From Pseudonocardia kujensis (GTDB lineage: Bacteria > Actinomycetota > Actinomycetes > Mycobacteriales > Pseudonocardiaceae), in assembly GCF_021283305.1 (NCBI RefSeq), contig NZ_JAJSOK010000004.1, positions 173,304-237,303 of the forward strand: a stretch of DNA of 64,000 bases, read 5' to 3'. The translations under genes and the position numbers were made by a program. The notes below the pieces were generated by a model. It was not told the DNA's origin and did no database searches. It saw only the letters and a list, made by a program, of their open reading frames with translations. Positions 1-9,681 of this stretch are shown piece by piece. Each line of letters begins with the position of its first letter. The first letter of the stretch is position 1.

Positions 1-325
1 CGGGACCGGGCGGTCCGCCGCGGTAGGCGTGGTCGACGGCGTTGGCCGCCGCCTCCCCGACCGCGAGCAGCAGGTCGACGAGGACGTCGGCGGACAGCCC
101 GGCGCACCTGCCCCACCGGGAGACGGCGCTGCGGATGCCGGAGAGCTCGTCCGCCACCGCCGTGCGGACGATGCGCAGCTCGTCCGGTACCGCGCGGCCC
201 GGCCTGCGGCCGGCCGCGGCGTGTCCCGCCGTCGGGTGCGCCGTCGGTGCAGCCGGGACGCCGCGCTGCGGGCCGTACGCGTTCACGAGCGGAGTGCCCC
301 CGGGGAGATCGACGGTGTGGCGCAC
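1..325 (-). CDS. RsbW-like anti-sigma ATP-binding protein, partial (C-terminus outside window)
   Basis: The reverse strand reads open from about 325 to the left edge. The readable part ends in LLLAVGEAAANAVDHAY, the N-box helix of GHKL ATPases of the RsbW/SpoIIAB type, which phosphorylate anti-anti-sigma factors or bind sigma factors. The preceding stretch (about residues 50-80) has the usual helical lead-in of this family. The N-terminal 40 residues are Pro/Gly-rich and unconserved. I chose the GTG at 325 because AGGCGAGG lies about 13 nt upstream; later GTG codons are possible. The rest of the ATP lid is outside the window, so the partner cannot be named. It lies about 29 kb from the SigF-type gene and is not obviously linked to it. 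Confidence 0.55.
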   Translation of the reverse strand, partial: MRHTVDLPGGTPLVNAYGPQRGVPAAPTAHPTAGHAAAGRRPGRAVPDELRIVRTAVADELSGIRSAVSRWGRCAGLSADVLVDLLLAVGEAAANAVDHAYRGGPPGP

Positions 326-403
326 CGGGTCCGGTCGCCTCGCCTGGTATCCCCCGAGGGCGCGCCCGGCAAACAGGGACCGCCGCCGCGTGGCCGGACC
401 GGG

Positions 404-1204
404 TCAGCCGTGGAAGCGGGGCGCCCGCTTCTCCCCGAACGCGGTGAGGCCCTCGGCGCCCTCGGGTCCGGCGGCGCTGGCCGAGATCGACGCGGCCTCC
501 GCGTCCAGGTGGGTCCGCAGGTCGTGGTCGAAGGTCCCGGCCAGGAGCCGCTTGATCCGGCCCAGTGCGGCCGTGGGGCCCTGGGCCAGGCGGTACGCCG
601 TGGCCTCGGCCTCGGCGGCCAGCTCGGTGTCCTCGACCAGCACGGACGCGACGCCCAGGGACAGCATGTCCTCGGCGGAGAGCACCTGGTCGGTCAGCAG
701 GATGTGCCGGGCGCGGCCGAGCCCGACGATCCGCGGCAGCGTCCAGCTCATGCCGCCGTCGGGCGAGAACCCGATCGCCGGGTAGGCGGGCCGGATCCGC
801 GTGGAGGTGCCGACGACCACCACGTCCGTGGCGAGCACCAGGCTCATGCCCGCGCCGGCGGCCCAGCCCTGGACGCCGGCCACCGTCGGGACGGCGCAGC
901 GGACGTACGCCTCGAGCATCTCGTGGAACAGGTCGGCGACCTCGCGCACGAACGCGCCGCGGTCCTCCGCGGCCGCGAACGACCGGACGTCGCCGCCCGC
1001 GCAGAAGTTGCCGCCGTCGTGCGCGAGCCGGACCGCGCCGATACCCCGCTCGGCCGCCTCCTCGGCCGTGCCGAGCCCGCGCAGCGCCGCGGCGACCTCG
1101 GCCATGGCCGGGCCGTCGAGCGCGCCGGCCTTGCCCGCCGTCACCCGGCACCGCAGCACCCGGCCGTCCTGCACCACCACCGGGCTCCCGCTCGCACCGC
1201 TCAT
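404..1204 (-). CDS. Enoyl-CoA hydratase/isomerase family protein
   Basis: A 266-residue crotonase-fold protein acting on acyl-CoA thioesters. The oxyanion-hole loop is visible as CAGGDVRSF and the second core motif as GWAAGAGMSLVLATD. The active-site region FSPDGGMSWTLPRIVG carries Asp where hydratases have Glu, the pattern of PaaG-type isomerases (family knowledge), so isomerisation is as likely as hydration. The ATG at 1204 is preferred over an in-frame GTG 15 nt upstream because GAGGAG lies just ahead of the ATG and overlaps that GTG. It is downstream of and co-oriented with fgd, with a gap of about 100 bp. The exact substrate cannot be told. Confidence 0.85.
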   Translation of the reverse strand: MSGASGSPVVVQDGRVLRCRVTAGKAGALDGPAMAEVAAALRGLGTAEEAAERGIGAVRLAHDGGNFCAGGDVRSFAAAEDRGAFVREVADLFHEMLEAYVRCAVPTVAGVQGWAAGAGMSLVLATDVVVVGTSTRIRPAYPAIGFSPDGGMSWTLPRIVGLGRARHILLTDQVLSAEDMLSLGVASVLVEDTELAAEAEATAYRLAQGPTAALGRIKRLLAGTFDHDLRTHLDAEAASISASAAGPEGAEGLTAFGEKRAPRFHG

Positions 1205-1308
1205 CCCACCGCTCCTCACCCGGGGCGCGTCCCCGTCGACCCGGCAGACTAACGGTCAGCGCTGACCGGAGGGAACGATCGCCCCGGGTGAGGCGGCCGA
1301 CACCGGCC

Positions 1309-2313
1309 TCAGGCCAGCGCGCGCAGCTTCGGGACGACGTCCTCGGCGAACTGGGTGAGGAAGCGCTCCTGGTCGTGGCCCGGACCGTGGAAGACCAGGT
1401 GGTTGAGCCCGGCGTCGAGGTAGGGCTTGATCTGCGCGACCGCCTCGTCCGGGTCGCTGGCCACGATCCAGCGCTTGGCGACCTGCTCGATGGGCAGCTC
1501 GTCGGCGAGGCGCTCCATCTCCTCCGCGGAGTCCACCGTGTGCTTCTGCTCGGCGGTCAGCGACAGCGGCGCCCAGAAGCGGGTGTTCTCGAGCGCGGCG
1601 TCCGGGTCGCGGTCGTAGGAGAGCTTGATCTCGATCGTGCGGTCGATGTCGTCGAAGGACCGGGACTCCTTCTCCGCGCCCTCCTTGACCGCCGGGACCA
1701 GCTTCTCGGTGTAGAGGTCCATGCCCTTGCCCGAGGTGCAGATGAAGCCCTCGCCGGAGCGCCCCGCGTAGCGCGCCACCACCGGCCCACCGGCGGCGAT
1801 GTAGACCGGCACCGGCTTCTCCGGCCGGTCGTAGATCTTGGCGTTGACGAGCGTGTAGTAGTCGCCCTCGAAGTTGACGTTGTCCTCGGTCCACAGCGCC
1901 CGCATCAGCCGGATCGCCTCGCGCAGCCGGGCGAAGCGCTCCTTGAACTCCGGCCACTCCCGGCCCGACACCGCGATCTCGTTGAGCGCCTCGCCGGTGC
2001 CCGCGCCGAGGATGATCCGGTCGTCGTAGAGCAGCGCCATGGTGGCGAAGGTCTGCGCCATCACGGCAGGGTTGTAGCGGAACGTCGGCGTGGTCACGCT
2101 CGTGCCGATCTGCACCCGCCGGGTGCGCTCCCCCACCGCCGCCATCCAGGTCAGCGCCGACGGGGCGTGGCCGCCCTCGTGCCGCCACGGCAGGAAGTGG
2201 TCCGACACCCACACGCTGTCCAGGCCCACCTCCTCGGCCCGCACGGCGTACTCCACCAGGTCACGGGGCCCGAACTGCTCCGCCGAGGCCTTGTAACCGA
2301 TCTTCAGGTCCAC
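1309..2313 (-). CDS. fgd: F420-dependent glucose-6-phosphate dehydrogenase
   Basis: A 334-residue luciferase-fold (LLM class) oxidoreductase that oxidises glucose-6-phosphate to 6-phosphogluconolactone with reduction of cofactor F420. It matches the mycobacterial enzyme almost throughout as I remember it: the start [14 protein letters not shown], then [64 protein letters not shown] and [19 protein letters not shown] text near residue 235. Length fits the family (about 336). The GTG at 2313 follows GGAAGGA by 6 nt; reading further upstream gives unconserved sequence. It implies the host makes F420. It diverges from the ABC exporter operon. Confidence 0.93.
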   Translation of the reverse strand: MDLKIGYKASAEQFGPRDLVEYAVRAEEVGLDSVWVSDHFLPWRHEGGHAPSALTWMAAVGERTRRVQIGTSVTTPTFRYNPAVMAQTFATMALLYDDRIILGAGTGEALNEIAVSGREWPEFKERFARLREAIRLMRALWTEDNVNFEGDYYTLVNAKIYDRPEKPVPVYIAAGGPVVARYAGRSGEGFICTSGKGMDLYTEKLVPAVKEGAEKESRSFDDIDRTIEIKLSYDRDPDAALENTRFWAPLSLTAEQKHTVDSAEEMERLADELPIEQVAKRWIVASDPDEAVAQIKPYLDAGLNHLVFHGPGHDQERFLTQFAEDVVPKLRALA

Positions 2314-2391
2314 GCTGGTCCTTCCGCTGGGGTCACCCCTCCTGCGCACAGGTCTACTACACCGGGCGGCCGCCGACACCCGCGCCACTTG

Positions 2392-2411
2392 ACCTCGACC
2401 GCGGTTCAGGT
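2392..2411. promoter_or_regulatory. MerR/SoxR-like imperfect dyad in divergent promoter region
   Basis: ACCTCGA-CCGCGG-TTCAGGT is an imperfect 20-bp dyad directly after TTGACC (2389-2394), the arrangement of MerR/SoxR-type operators overlapping a -35 box. Two of the seven arm positions do not pair, and no convincing -10 follows. It lies between fgd and the ABC exporter operon. No MerR-family gene is in the window, so it may be a weak or relic site. Confidence 0.35.
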
Positions 2412-2530
2412 CGCACGGTCGGGTGGTGATCGACACAAGGGCGGGGACGACGCGCACCGGGTCCGCCCACGGCGAACCCGGCGGAACTCGGATGCGCGCG
2501 GCACGGCGGGTTCGTAGCGTGGACGAAACC

Positions 2531-4354
2531 ATGCCTGCTGATCCCGACACCGCGCAGGCGCAGGACCCTCCCACGACCGAGCCGTCCGGGGCCGTGATCC
2601 GGCCCGCGGCGACCCTGGCCGCGCTGCGCCGCCTCGCCCCCTACGTCCGGCCGCACCGCCGCGCCCTCCTCGGCTCGGGGGCGGCGGCGCTCGCCGCGAC
2701 CCTCGCGGCCCTGGTGATCCCGCTGGTCACCCGCCGGATCGTCGACGGGCCGATCGCCCGCGGCGACCTCTCTCCGCTGCCCTGGCTGGTCGGCGGCGTC
2801 CTCGCCCTGGGACTGGCCGAGGCCGTGCTGCTGCTCGTCCGCCGTCGCATTGTCGCGCGCCCGACCACCCGCATCGAGGCGGACATGCGCGCCGACCTCT
2901 ACTCACACCTGCAACGGTTGCCGATCGCCTTCCACGACGGCTGGCCCTCCGGCCAGCTGCTCTCCCGTGCGGTGCAGGACCTCTCCACGATCCGCCGGTT
3001 CCTGGCGTTCGCCGGGGTCTTCCTCGTGGTCAACACGATCACCGCGCTGGTCGGCATCGCGATCCTCGGGGCCCTGTCGTGGCTGCTCGGGGTGGCGGTG
3101 CTGGTCGTCGCGGTGCCGCTGGTGGCCCTGACCCTGCGGCTCGTGCGCCGCTACGCCGTGGTGGCGCGGCTGGCGCAGGACCAGGACGGGGACCTCGCGA
3201 CGGTGGTGGAGGAGTCGGCGCTCGGCGTCCGCGTGCTGCGCGCGCTGGGCCGGGGCCGGCAGATCACCGAGCGGTTCGTCGCCGGCGCCCGCGGCCTGCG
3301 CCGCACGGAGCTGCGGAAGGTGCGGTTGCAGGCGGCGCTGTGGTGCGTGCTCGTGCTGCTGCCCGAGGCCGCGATCGCGATCATCCTCGCGATCAGTGCA
3401 TGGGGCGTGGCGACGGGCGCGTTGACCGTCGGCACGCTGGTCGCCGCCGTGACGATCATGACGTATCTGTACTGGCCGATCGCGTCGCTCGGGTGGCTGC
3501 TCACCGAGGCCGGGAACGCCGCGGCCGCGACCCGCCGGTACTGGGAGGTCCGCGACGTCGCACCGGCGATCGTGGACCCGCCGGACCCCGTGGACCTCGG
3601 CCCGGTCCGCGGCCGCGTCGAGTTCCGCGCGGTCCGGTTCCGGCACGAGGGGGCCGAGGCCGACGTGCTGCGCGGCGTCGACCTCGTCGTCGAGCCCGGC
3701 GAGACGATGGCCCTGGTCGGCGCCACCGGCGCGGGCAAGACCGTGCTGACCTCGCTGGTCGGCCGGCTGGCCGACGTCACCGGCGGCGCGGTGCTGCTGG
3801 ACGGCGTCGACGTCCGGCGGCTGCGGCTCGCGGACCTGCGCACGGCCGTCGCGACGGCCTTCGAGGACCCCGTGCTGATCTCGGCGAGCGTGCGGGAGAA
3901 CGTGGCCCTCGGCCTGCCCGACGCGAGCGACGCGGACGTGTGGGAGGCCCTGCGGGTCGCGGGCGCCGCCGGGTTCGTCGAGGCGCTGCCCTGGGGCCTC
4001 GCGACGCGGATCGGCGAGCAGGGGCTGTCGCTGTCCGGCGGGCAGCGTCAGCGGCTCGCCCTGGCCCGCGCCGTGCTCGGCCGCCCGCCCGTCCTGGTGC
4101 TCGACGACCCCCTCTCCGCCCTCGACGTGCACACCGAGGCCGAGGTGGAGGCCGCCCTGCGCAGCGTGCTCGGCGGGGTGACGGCGCTGGTGGTGGCCCA
4201 CCGCCCGTCGACCGTGCAGCTGGCCGACCGGGTCGCGCTGCTGGAGGACGGCCGGGTGACCGCGGTCGGCACGCACCGTGAGCTGCTGGCCCGCAACGCG
4301 ACCTACCGGGACCTGCTGAGCAGCCCCGACGCCGAACGGGTGGGTGCGGCATGA
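2531..4354 (+). CDS. ABC exporter half-transporter, subunit A (degenerate catalytic site)
   Basis: A 607-residue fused membrane/ATPase half-transporter. The first 340 residues hold about six membrane helices of the type I exporter fold. The ATPase domain shows Walker [11 protein letters not shown], signature [18 protein letters not shown] and H-loop VVAHRPSTV. Walker B reads [12 protein letters not shown], with Asp in place of the catalytic Glu at about residue 525. That substitution marks the impaired site of heterodimeric exporters of the TM287/288 type (family knowledge). The ATG at 2531 is chosen because the text before it is unconserved; the ribosome site (GGACGA) is weak. The stop overlaps the next gene in ATGA. 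Substrate is unknown. Confidence 0.9.
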   Translation: MPADPDTAQAQDPPTTEPSGAVIRPAATLAALRRLAPYVRPHRRALLGSGAAALAATLAALVIPLVTRRIVDGPIARGDLSPLPWLVGGVLALGLAEAVLLLVRRRIVARPTTRIEADMRADLYSHLQRLPIAFHDGWPSGQLLSRAVQDLSTIRRFLAFAGVFLVVNTITALVGIAILGALSWLLGVAVLVVAVPLVALTLRLVRRYAVVARLAQDQDGDLATVVEESALGVRVLRALGRGRQITERFVAGARGLRRTELRKVRLQAALWCVLVLLPEAAIAIILAISAWGVATGALTVGTLVAAVTIMTYLYWPIASLGWLLTEAGNAAAATRRYWEVRDVAPAIVDPPDPVDLGPVRGRVEFRAVRFRHEGAEADVLRGVDLVVEPGETMALVGATGAGKTVLTSLVGRLADVTGGAVLLDGVDVRRLRLADLRTAVATAFEDPVLISASVRENVALGLPDASDADVWEALRVAGAAGFVEALPWGLATRIGEQGLSLSGGQRQRLALARAVLGRPPVLVLDDPLSALDVHTEAEVEAALRSVLGGVTALVVAHRPSTVQLADRVALLEDGRVTAVGTHRELLARNATYRDLLSSPDAERVGAA

Positions 4355-6186
4355 GCGCCGGGACGACGGACGTCGACCTGGACTGGCGCGGCGTCGGCGA
4401 CGACAGCGAGGAGGTCACCCGGGCCGCCGGGCTGCGGCTGGCCCGCAGCGCCCGCCGCCTGGTCGCCGACCTGCTGCGGCCCCGTCGCCCGGCCGTGGCG
4501 CTCGCGCTGCTGATCCTGGTCGTCGAGAACGCGGTGATGCTCACGGGGCCGCTGCTCGTGGCGCTGGCCGTGGACACCGGCGTCCCGGCGGCGCTCGACG
4601 GCCGCCCGGCCCCGCTGGCGTGGTCCGTCGCCGGGTACGCGGCGTGCGGGCTCGCGTCGTCGGGGCTGCGGGCGGCCTTCCTGCTGCTCTCCGGCCGGAT
4701 CGGGCAGGACGTGCTGCTGGAGCTGCGCCGGCGGGTGTTCCGGCAAGCGCAGCGGCTCGCCCTCGAGTGGCACGAGTCGTACACCTCCGGGCGGCTGATC
4801 TCCCGGCTGACCAGCGACCTGGAGTCGATCGACGACCTGCTGCAGCAGGGGCTCGACGGCCTGCTGGGCGCGCTGCTCTCGCTCGCCGGCATCACCGTGC
4901 TGCTCCTGCTGATCGACCCGGTGCTTGCGGGCGTGGTGCTGGCCGGGTTCGCGCCGTTGGCGCTGCTGACCCGCTGGTTCCAGCGCCGTTCGCGGGCGAG
5001 CTACCGGCTCACCCGCACCTGGGTGGCGCGCGTGATCGTCCAGTTCGTCGAGTCCATGAACGGGATGCGCGCGGTGCAGGCCTACCGCCGCGAGGCGCGC
5101 AACGAGTCGATCATGGAGCAGCTGAACCACCGGTACCGCGACGCCAACGCCGACGCCCTGCTCACGCTGTCCTGGTTCGTGGCCTGCGTGCGGGCCGTCG
5201 GGAACCTGACCCTGGCGCTGGTGCTGCTGCTCGGCGCGCTGCGGGTCACCTCCGGGGCGCTGGAGCTGGGGGCGCTCACGGCGTTCCTCCTCTACCTGCG
5301 GCGCTTCTACGACCCGCTCGACCAGCTGGCCCAGTTCATGAACGCCTACCAGTCGGCGGCCGCGGCCCTGGAGAAGCTGGCTTCGGTGCTGGAGACGCCG
5401 ATCGGGGTGCCGGAGCCGGCGCACCCGCGGGCCCTGCCCGTCCCGGTGCGCGGCGCGCTGGCCTTCGACCGCGTGACCTTCGCCTATCCGCGGGCGCCCG
5501 AGCGGGTCGTGCTGCCGGAGTTCTCGCTGACCGTGCCGGCCGGGCAGACGGTCGCGCTGGTCGGCGAGACCGGGGCGGGCAAGACGACACTCGCCAAGCT
5601 TGCCGCCCGGTTCCACGACCCGGTCAGCGGCGCCGTGCTGCTCGACGGCGTGGACCTGCGCGACCTCGCCGACGCCGACCTGCGGCGGGCGCTCGTCATG
5701 GTCACGCAGGAGCCGTTCCTGTTCTCCGGTTCGCTGGCGGACAACGTCGCCATGGGACGGCCCGGCGCCTCGCGTGCGGAGATCGCCGCCGCCGTCGAGG
5801 CCGTCGGGGCGGGCTTCGCGCACGACCTGCCGGAGGGGCTCGACACCGACGTGCGCAAGCGCGGGGGGCGGCTCTCGGCCGGGCAGCGGCAGCTGGTCTC
5901 GCTGGCGCGCGTCGTCCTGGCCGACCCGGCGGTCGTGCTGCTCGACGAGGCCACCTCCAGCCTCGACATCCCGTCCGAACGGGCGGTGCAGGCCGCGCTG
6001 GAGACGGTGCTGGCGGACCGCACGGCGCTGATCATCGCCCACCGGCTCTCGACGGTCGCGATCGCCGACCGGGTGCTGGTGATGGGCGGGGGCCGGATCG
6101 TCCAGGACGGCACGCCGGGCGAGCTCCTGGCGTCGGGCGGCGACTTCGCCGACCTCCACGCGGCCTGGCAGGACTCCCTCCGCTGA
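4351..6186 (+). CDS. ABC exporter half-transporter, subunit B (consensus catalytic site)
   Basis: A 611-residue half-transporter, translationally coupled to subunit A by a 4-bp ATGA overlap. An N-terminal six-helix membrane domain is followed from about residue 370 by an ATPase domain with Walker A GETGAGKTTLAK, Walker B VVLLDEATSSLD with its catalytic Glu, and H-loop IIAHRLSTV. The signature is LSAGQ rather than LSGGQ. The pair therefore has complementary defects: Asp for Glu in A and an altered signature in B, as expected for an asymmetric heterodimer with one strong and one weak ATP site. It probably exports lipophilic drugs or lipids, but the sequence does not say which. Confidence 0.9.
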   Translation: MSAGTTDVDLDWRGVGDDSEEVTRAAGLRLARSARRLVADLLRPRRPAVALALLILVVENAVMLTGPLLVALAVDTGVPAALDGRPAPLAWSVAGYAACGLASSGLRAAFLLLSGRIGQDVLLELRRRVFRQAQRLALEWHESYTSGRLISRLTSDLESIDDLLQQGLDGLLGALLSLAGITVLLLLIDPVLAGVVLAGFAPLALLTRWFQRRSRASYRLTRTWVARVIVQFVESMNGMRAVQAYRREARNESIMEQLNHRYRDANADALLTLSWFVACVRAVGNLTLALVLLLGALRVTSGALELGALTAFLLYLRRFYDPLDQLAQFMNAYQSAAAALEKLASVLETPIGVPEPAHPRALPVPVRGALAFDRVTFAYPRAPERVVLPEFSLTVPAGQTVALVGETGAGKTTLAKLAARFHDPVSGAVLLDGVDLRDLADADLRRALVMVTQEPFLFSGSLADNVAMGRPGASRAEIAAAVEAVGAGFAHDLPEGLDTDVRKRGGRLSAGQRQLVSLARVVLADPAVVLLDEATSSLDIPSERAVQAALETVLADRTALIIAHRLSTVAIADRVLVMGGGRIVQDGTPGELLASGGDFADLHAAWQDSLR

Positions 6187-6200
6187 CCCCCGCCCGAAGT

Positions 6201-6345
6201 CGCAGTAGGGTTCCATGACGCGCTCGGGAGTCGTCGAGAACCGCGTTATGGAACCATAACGCGCGCAGGAGCGGGCCGAATTCGCGTTATGGTTCCATAA
6301 CGCGGTCGGGACCCGTCGAGTGCCGCGTCATGGTTCCATAGTGCG
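6201..6345. repeat. Four-copy palindromic repeat array, 41-bp period, in a convergent gap
   Basis: Four 22-bp elements start at 6201, 6242, 6283 and 6324, exactly 41 bp apart. Copies 2 and 3 are perfect hairpins: arm CGCGTTATGG, a two-base centre (AA in copy 2, TT in copy 3), arm CCATAACGCG. Copies 1 and 4 match copy 3 at 18/22 and 19/22 positions. The 19-bp spacers after copies 1 and 3 share TCGGGA and CGTCGAG, so this is a decayed 41-bp tandem repeat, not a CRISPR. It fills the space between the ABC operon stop (6186) and the acyl-CoA dehydrogenase stop (6349), where a bidirectional terminator would be useful. A protein-binding role is equally possible. Confidence 0.9.
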
Positions 6346-6348
6346 GCC

Positions 6349-7542
6349 TCACCTCACGAAGGCGGAGTGGCCCGTGATCGCCCGGCCGACGACCAGGGTG
6401 TTGATCTCGCGGGTGCCCTCGAAGGAGTAGAGGGCCTCGGCGTCGGCGAAGAACTTGGCGACGCCGTAGTCGAGCACCACCCCGTTGCCGCCGACGACCT
6501 GTCGCGCCAGCGCCACGCTCTCGCGCATCGCGGTGGTCGTGTACTCCTTGGCCAGGGCGGCGTGCTCGTCGCGCGCCTCGCCCGCGTCCTGCATCTCGGC
6601 CAGCCGCACGCACATGCCCAGCGAGGCGGTGATGTTGCCCAGCATCCGCACCAGCGAGTCCTGGACCAGCTGGAACCCGGCGATGGGCCGGCCGAACTGC
6701 TCGCGCTCCTTGCTGTAGGCGAGCGCCGCCTCGTAGGCGCCGATCATCGTGCCGGTGGCGCCCCAGGCCACGCCACCGCGCGTGCGGCGCAGCACGCCGT
6801 TGGTGTCCTTGAACGAGTTCGCGCGCTGCAGCCGGTCCTCCTCCGGGACCCGGCAGTCGGTCAGCACGATGTCGGCGTTCTGCACGGTGCGCAGTGCGAT
6901 CTTGTTCTCGATCTTGGTGGTGGTCATGCCGGGGTTGTCCTTGTGCACGACGAAGCCCTTGACCGCGCCGTCGCCCTCGTCCCGCGCCCAGATCACGACG
7001 AGGTCGGCGAAGGTGGCGTTGCCGATCCAGCGCTTCTCGCCGTTGAGCACCCAGCTGTCGCCCTCCCGACGGGCGGTCGTCTCCAGGCCCTGCGCGACGT
7101 CGGACCCGCCGTGCGGCTCGGTGAGGCCGAAGGCGCCGATCTGCTCCATCCGCGCCATCGCGGGGAGCCAGCGCTCGCGCTGCTCGTCGGATCCGCAGAG
7201 GTCGATGCTGCCCATCGCCAGGCCGTTGTGGATGCCGAAGAAGCTGTTCAGCGAGGCGTCGGCGTGGGCCAGCTCGAGGGAGACGAACCCGATCAGCAGC
7301 CGGCGCGCGGCGGGTCCGTCGAGCCCGTCGTAGGGCAGCGCGGCGATGTCGAGCTCCGCGAACTTCGAGACGATGTCGCGCGGGAACTCGGCCCGGCTCC
7401 AGGCGTCCTGGGCGATCGGGGCGATCTCGGTCCGGCAGAACTCCCGGACGCGCCCGACGACCTTCTGCTCGTCGTCGGTGAGCAGGGACCCGTAGCCGAA
7501 GAAGTCGCCGGTGAGGAGGTCGGCGCCGCGCTGATCGCTCAT
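6349..7542 (-). CDS. Acyl-CoA dehydrogenase, glutaryl-CoA dehydrogenase-like
   Basis: A 397-residue FAD flavoprotein that oxidises acyl-CoA thioesters. Recognisable blocks are [18 protein letters not shown], the FAD/substrate region, and the catalytic-base motif [20 protein letters not shown] near the C-terminus, where Glu is the base. The last block and the region around residues 95-150 resemble glutaryl-CoA dehydrogenase more than straight-chain enzymes. Whether it also decarboxylates cannot be judged from sequence. The ATG at 7542 gives the family length. It diverges from recQ by 96 bp and converges on the palindromic array. Confidence 0.88.
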   Translation of the reverse strand: MSDQRGADLLTGDFFGYGSLLTDDEQKVVGRVREFCRTEIAPIAQDAWSRAEFPRDIVSKFAELDIAALPYDGLDGPAARRLLIGFVSLELAHADASLNSFFGIHNGLAMGSIDLCGSDEQRERWLPAMARMEQIGAFGLTEPHGGSDVAQGLETTARREGDSWVLNGEKRWIGNATFADLVVIWARDEGDGAVKGFVVHKDNPGMTTTKIENKIALRTVQNADIVLTDCRVPEEDRLQRANSFKDTNGVLRRTRGGVAWGATGTMIGAYEAALAYSKEREQFGRPIAGFQLVQDSLVRMLGNITASLGMCVRLAEMQDAGEARDEHAALAKEYTTTAMRESVALARQVVGGNGVVLDYGVAKFFADAEALYSFEGTREINTLVVGRAITGHSAFVR

Positions 7543-7638
7543 GGACCGACTCTGGCACGACGCCTCGGCCCCCGCTCGCCGTCGGGACCCTTCGCGTGCC
7601 GGTCCCGGACCGTCGGTGCCGGCCTTTACGATCGCGCC

Positions 7639-9591
7639 GTGACCGCTCCCCCCGCCCCCGCGCTCGAGGTGCTCCACCGCGTCTTCGGCTACGAGGCGTT
7701 CCGGGGGCCGCAGCAGGAGGTCGTGGAGCACGTCTGCGCGGGGGGCGACGCCCTGGTCCTCATGCCCACGGGCGGCGGCAAGTCGCTGTGCTACCAGGTC
7801 CCGGCGCTGGTCCGGCCGGGCACGGGCGTGGTGATCTCGCCGTTGATCGCGCTCATGCAGGACCAGGTCGACGCGCTGCGCACCCTCGGGGTCGACGCCG
7901 GGTTCCTCAACTCCACCCAGAGCCCGGAGGAGCGCCGGGACACCGAGCGGGCCCTGCTCGCCGGCGAGCTGGACCTGCTCTACCTCGCCCCGGAGCGGCT
8001 GCGCGTCGGGTCGACGGTCGACCTGCTGGACCGACTGGCGGGCCAGGGCGGCATCGCGCTGTTCGCGATCGACGAGGCGCACTGCGTGGCGCAGTGGGGC
8101 CACGACTTCCGGCCGGACTACCTCATGCTCTCGGAGCTGCACCGGCGCTGGCCCGCCGTGCCGCGCATCGCGCTCACCGCCACGGCCACCGAGCACACCC
8201 GCGCGGAGATCGCCGAGCGGCTCGATCTCACCGGCGCCAAGCAGGTCGTCGCGAGCTTCGACCGGCCCAACATCCAGTACCGGATCGTGCCGAAGGCCGA
8301 ACCGCGCCGGCAGCTGCTCGATCTCCTCCGCACCGAGCACGCCGGCGACTCCGGCATCGTCTACTGCCTGTCCCGCAAGTCGGTGGAGCAGACCGCGGAG
8401 TTCCTCGCCGCGCAGGGCATTCCGGCGCTGCCCTACCACGCCGGACTCGACGCCGGGGTCCGCCGCGAGCACCAGGCCCGGTTCCTCCGCGAGGAGGGCC
8501 TGGTCATGTGCGCGACCATCGCGTTCGGGATGGGGATCGACAAACCGGACGTCCGGTTCGTCGCCCACCTCGACCTGCCCAAGTCGGTCGAGGGCTACTA
8601 CCAGGAGACCGGCCGCGCCGGCCGGGACGGGCTGCCGTCCACGGCCTGGCTCGCGTACGGGCTGGCCGACGTGGTGCAGCAGCGCAAGATGATCGACGAC
8701 TCGGAGGGCGACCAGGCCCACAAGCGCCGCCTCGCCCAGCACCTCGACGCGATGCTCGCGCTGTGCGAGACCGTCGAGTGCCGGCGGGTGCAGCTGCTCG
8801 CCTACTTCTCGGAGAAGGCCGAGCCGTGCGGCAACTGCGACACCTGCCTCACCCCGGCGGAGTCGTGGGACGGCACGGTGCCGGCCCAGAAGCTGCTGTC
8901 CACGGTGTGGCGGCTCAAGCGCGAGCGGAACCAGAGCTTCGGGGCCGGGCAGGTCGTCGACATCCTGGTCGGCAAGCGCACGGCGAAGGTCGAGCAGTCC
9001 CGGCACGACGAGCTGTCCACCTTCGGCATCGGTACCGAGCTGTCCGAGCAGGAGTGGCGCGGCGTCGTCCGGCAGCTGCTGGCGCGCGGGCTGGTCGAGG
9101 TCGGTGGGGCCTACAACACGCTGCAGCTCACGGAGGGCAGCTCGGCGGTGCTCAAGGGCGAGCGCCAGGTGATGCTGCGCAAGGACCCCGAGCGCACGCG
9201 CACCCGGCGGTCCTCGCGCGCCACGGCCCCGGCGGCGGACCTGCCCGCCGCGGCGGCGCCGGTGTTCGAGCGGCTCCGGGCCTGGCGGGCCGCGACGGCC
9301 AAGGAGCAGGGCGTCCCCGCCTACGTGATCTTCCACGACGCCACGCTGCGCGCGATCGCCGCACTCGCCCCCTCCTCCCCCGCCGCCCTCGGCACGGTCA
9401 GCGGGGTGGGCGAGAACAAGCTCGCGAAGTACGGGGCGGGGGTGCTGGCGGCCGTCGCGGGCGCCGACGGGGGCGCCACGGGTCCCACTGCCGGCTCCAC
9501 TCCCCCGGCGGCGGGCCCGCCCGAGGAGGACCGGCCGCTGGACGAGCCGCCGGAGCCGGACTACCCGGAGGACGACCCGTGGGGTCCGTGA
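7639..9591 (+). CDS. recQ: ATP-dependent DNA helicase RecQ
   Basis: A 650-residue 3'-5' DNA helicase for recombination and repair. Walker A MPTGGGKS is at residues 42-49 and DEAH at 145-148. The helicase C-terminal block [13 protein letters not shown] and [13 protein letters not shown] follow. The RecQ zinc site has four cysteines: ETVECRR and the cluster [10 protein letters not shown] winged-helix region and an HRDC domain lie at about 560-610, then an acidic proline-rich tail. The GTG at 7639 puts the first conserved block in its usual place; longer reading upstream is antisense to the acyl-CoA dehydrogenase. Confidence 0.95.
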   Translation: MTAPPAPALEVLHRVFGYEAFRGPQQEVVEHVCAGGDALVLMPTGGGKSLCYQVPALVRPGTGVVISPLIALMQDQVDALRTLGVDAGFLNSTQSPEERRDTERALLAGELDLLYLAPERLRVGSTVDLLDRLAGQGGIALFAIDEAHCVAQWGHDFRPDYLMLSELHRRWPAVPRIALTATATEHTRAEIAERLDLTGAKQVVASFDRPNIQYRIVPKAEPRRQLLDLLRTEHAGDSGIVYCLSRKSVEQTAEFLAAQGIPALPYHAGLDAGVRREHQARFLREEGLVMCATIAFGMGIDKPDVRFVAHLDLPKSVEGYYQETGRAGRDGLPSTAWLAYGLADVVQQRKMIDDSEGDQAHKRRLAQHLDAMLALCETVECRRVQLLAYFSEKAEPCGNCDTCLTPAESWDGTVPAQKLLSTVWRLKRERNQSFGAGQVVDILVGKRTAKVEQSRHDELSTFGIGTELSEQEWRGVVRQLLARGLVEVGGAYNTLQLTEGSSAVLKGERQVMLRKDPERTRTRRSSRATAPAADLPAAAAPVFERLRAWRAATAKEQGVPAYVIFHDATLRAIAALAPSSPAALGTVSGVGENKLAKYGAGVLAAVAGADGGATGPTAGSTPPAAGPPEEDRPLDEPPEPDYPEDDPWGP

Positions 9592-9681
9592 GCGCCCGCG
9601 TCACCCCGTCGGCCCCTCGGTTCGGCCCGCCGAACGCTCGATAATCGCGGACGGACCCGCCGCCGACCATCAGGAGGATGC

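Noticed and set aside
6201..6345. CRISPR array (22-bp repeats, 19-bp spacers)
   Set aside because: Spacers are too short and two of them resemble each other; repeats are full palindromes and no cas gene is near. It is a decayed tandem repeat.
6355..9336. A reverse-strand open frame running through recQ into the acyl-CoA dehydrogenase as one 995-residue protein
   Set aside because: The part opposite recQ has no family motifs and is a codon-bias shadow; the real start is the ATG at 7542.
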